A DNA stretch of 64,000 bases from Chrysomallon squamiferum. Taxonomy: Eukaryota; Mollusca; Gastropoda; Neomphalida; Peltospiridae. Under the pieces are notes generated by a model. That model was not told where the DNA came from. It worked only from the letters and a program-made list of their open reading frames with translations, and ran no database searches. The stretch lies in contig CM022670.1 of assembly GCA_012295275.1 (NCBI GenBank), positions 20,070,698 to 20,134,697 on the forward strand, read 5' to 3'. The translations under genes were made by a program, and so were the position numbers. Below, in pieces: positions 62,101 to 64,000 of this stretch. The stretch's first letter is position 1, and the number at the start of each line of letters is the position of its first letter.

Positions 62101-62672
62101 CATACTAACAACACACTTCTGTTTTAATCCATCAAAAATCTTAAGTTACCTTTTGAGCATATGATCTATAATAAATGGGATGAAAATTAAACGAAGATAG
62201 GAAAGAACATAATTTTATTTAAACAATATCTGTACATCTTAAAACACTTAAATTTCTTACAATATCATGTATAATATATCATGAGAAAATTAAATAAATA
62301 AAAATAAAAAACATAATTTGTTCAGTTGCTTTTATTTGATTACTTAATTATTACAATTTTTAAAATTTAATTTAATGTAAATCCTGATGCAGTGAAATCA
62401 TTTTCACAAAAATTAATATTTCTATTTTTATGAATTAAGAATAAAATCATTTAAAAAAATATTCCAATGTCCTTTCCTTTGTCATTTGTATGAAAAAAAG
62501 ATCACAGGAGCTTTTTCATTCCATTTTATTTTATTATTATTATTTTGTAACTATTTAAATTCCAGACACAAAAGATGTACAGTTCATACATTATTACTTT
62601 TGTAGGCAACGTTACTTTTGAAGTTGTTGCCCATTGAAGGCCTCTTATGGCTATGGCACCTTATTATTGCAG

Positions 62673-62748
62673 GAAGATGTATGCAGAGTCAGACACTCCC
62701 CTCCATGATTTGTATCTTAAGGTCAAGTGTCCGCAGGAGATTACATGA
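62673..62748 (+). CDS. Weak candidate terminal exon or chance ORF
   Basis: After an acceptor-like ttattattgcag, a short, less AT-rich open stretch reads KMYAESDTPLHDLYLKVKCP then QEIT and stops at 62746-62748. Composition differs from the surrounding DNA. It has no recognised homologue and no partner exon, so it remains a guess. Confidence 0.15.
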
Positions 62749-62923
62749 TGGTTCTTTCCCTTCCACATAATGTTTACTAACAGAATAAATTTCTCACACT
62801 TTGTTTTAAGACTTTTTTTTTCTTTTTTCTTATATATTGGCAGAACTGTGTAGCAGTTAAAACTTTTAGATTAACAATAACAGGTCCTGAATTAGTTTTT
62901 GTTGTTTAAATTTATAAACTGGG

Positions 62924-62928
<5 letters not shown>

Positions 62929-62957
<29 letters not shown>
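62929..62957. repeat. (CA)n microsatellite
   Basis: Short CA run of about 14 units. Confidence 0.93.
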
Positions 62958-62961
<4 letters not shown>

Positions 62962-63600
62962 ACCAATATTTTTATTTTAACATATGTTAAAAATTAAATA
63001 AAAATAAGTTTTACAGTATTTTTCTGTTGGTATGACAGTTAATAATTTTCCACATGTATTATGCAGATGCTGGTACATGTATAAATTATGTAAAATAGTT
63101 TTAATAGTTAAAACACATTTTCTCACTCTTTTTCTTTTTTCTCCATTTCACCTTTTAAATGCTATTTTATTTTTTATTTTTTCTCTCTTTCTCTATCTTT
63201 CTTAAGTATATATTATCATTACATTTTTCAAATTAGTAAGATGATTGGTAGCAAGTTTAAGAAAAATCAAGTAGCCAGCCACAAAAGAAATATTTGGAAA
63301 TCTGATTACCTAATAATATATCCTTACTATTAAACCATGACAAGTGTATGTAAAAACACTTACAGTGTTATGAACAACATACCAAAATAACATAACTCTT
63401 GTTAAACTGTTTATATTGTACAGTTATAAGTGAAATGCCTTATGTATTTTATTATTTTTTTGTAATAAGAAATTAATATAAAATATTTGTATTGTATGTG
63501 GTTTTCACTAAAATGATATTTTTATTCTATTTTGTAACATGCAATAACAATGAAATCATAAACATGTTTAGCTTAGTTATAATGAAATACTGTGTGTAAT

Positions 63601-63662
63601 GACACACACACACACACACACACACACGTATGTATGCATGAATACATACATACATACATACA
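63601..63662. repeat. (CA)n and (CATA)n microsatellite
   Basis: A CA run at 63602-63627 followed by tgtatg/catacata units. Confidence 0.92.
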
Positions 63663-63834
63663 ATAATGAAGATGTTTTTCTCCTGTACATATACTCATAT
63701 AACTGAATATCCAAATTGTACTACATTTGTGTTCCCCTCAGTGCCATTATTATTAGGAAAAACATATTTCAAGATAATCATCAGTTATTTTTATTTAATA
63801 TTTACCTAAGCAGATTTTAACCAGTCGAAACTAT

Positions 63835-63985
63835 TAACAAATCTATTTGTTAAACGAAGGTAAATAATAGTGAAGTTGGAAGATAAACGTAAATATAAAT
63901 AACATGTTTTTACTTTATTTATTTGTATGTCTTGAAATAAATTGGCTTAAATACAACTCACAGGAATTTTGTTTGAATTATATAT
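63835..63985. repeat. Dispersed repeat, second copy
   Basis: Near-match to 60040-60200, including gtcttgaaataaattggctt and aaatacaactcacaggaatt. The A-run differs by one base, and the sequences separate after the shared ttttg. Confidence 0.8.
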
Positions 63986-64000
63986 AACAAATTGAAAAAC

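Larger units (their letters stand above)
53484..64000. other. CpG-poor intron-like or intergenic DNA to the right edge
   Basis: About 10.5 kb of AT-rich DNA with about 3-4 CpG per kb by hand count. I see no convincing exon except a weak candidate at 62673-62748. It holds poly-A runs (53894-53918, 54815-54829), several tandem arrays, CA repeats and short interspersed repeats listed separately. A less repetitive stretch at 54020-54390 has no open frame. If a gene starts near 53.4 kb, this would be its first intron. Confidence 0.45.

Noticed and set aside
1-64000. tRNA, rRNA and snRNA genes
   Set aside because: I looked for cloverleaf-type conserved blocks and recognisable rRNA words and found none; a covariance-model scan would be the decisive test.

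Overview
The window is AT-rich (roughly three quarters A+T by eye) animal DNA. It has long introns, GT-AG splice sites, many di-, tri- and tetranucleotide microsatellites, and a short repeat near 60.3 kb that resembles one I associate with molluscan genomes. I read it as a mollusc, possibly a gastropod, with moderate confidence. No bacterial genes, CRISPR arrays, rRNA or tRNA genes were seen.

Gene (about 1.2-20.2 kb, + strand). One gene is firmly supported: the C-terminal half of an RGS-domain protein that I recognise as RGS22. Ten exons carry two RGS-fold regions (exons w1-w2 and w3-w5) and a charged, low-complexity tail (w6-w10). Intron phases agree from exon to exon, and the stop codon is at 20186-20188. 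The first half of the gene lies to the left of the window. There is one break in the frame, consistent with a single missing base near 15272-15278 in exon w7. Exons w8-w10 are open in the frame that follows the break.

Duplication (19.3-47.9 kb). A block of about 14.3 kb, from inside the last intron through the terminal exon and about 13.4 kb of downstream DNA, occurs twice head to tail: 19314-33612 and 33613-47934. The copies differ by roughly half a percent in stretches I compared by eye, plus length changes in homopolymers and microsatellites and a few larger indels. The junction shows 2 bp of shared sequence. The second copy carries an intact terminal exon with the same predicted protein. 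This is either a very recent tandem duplication or two haplotypes joined during assembly; the sequence alone cannot decide.

CpG pattern. CpG is scarce (by hand count about 2 per kb) from the gene through about 29 kb and again in the matching part of copy B. It is about tenfold denser in 29.9-33.6 kb and dense from about 43.4 to 53.5 kb. It then becomes scarce again to the end. In invertebrates this fits germline-methylated transcribed bodies separated by unmethylated intergenic DNA. It suggests that RGS22 transcription runs well past the stop codon and that another gene starts near 53.1-53.5 kb, where a possible first exon ends at strong-looking splice donors.

Rest of the window. 47.9-53.1 kb is intergenic, with a degenerate 71-93 bp tandem array. 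53.5-64 kb is probably intronic or intergenic. It holds a perfect-looking 212 bp tandem duplication, a 38 bp minisatellite, CA repeats, a dispersed repeat present twice, and fragments resembling a molluscan short repeat and a pogo/Tigger-type terminus. No second protein-coding gene could be established.
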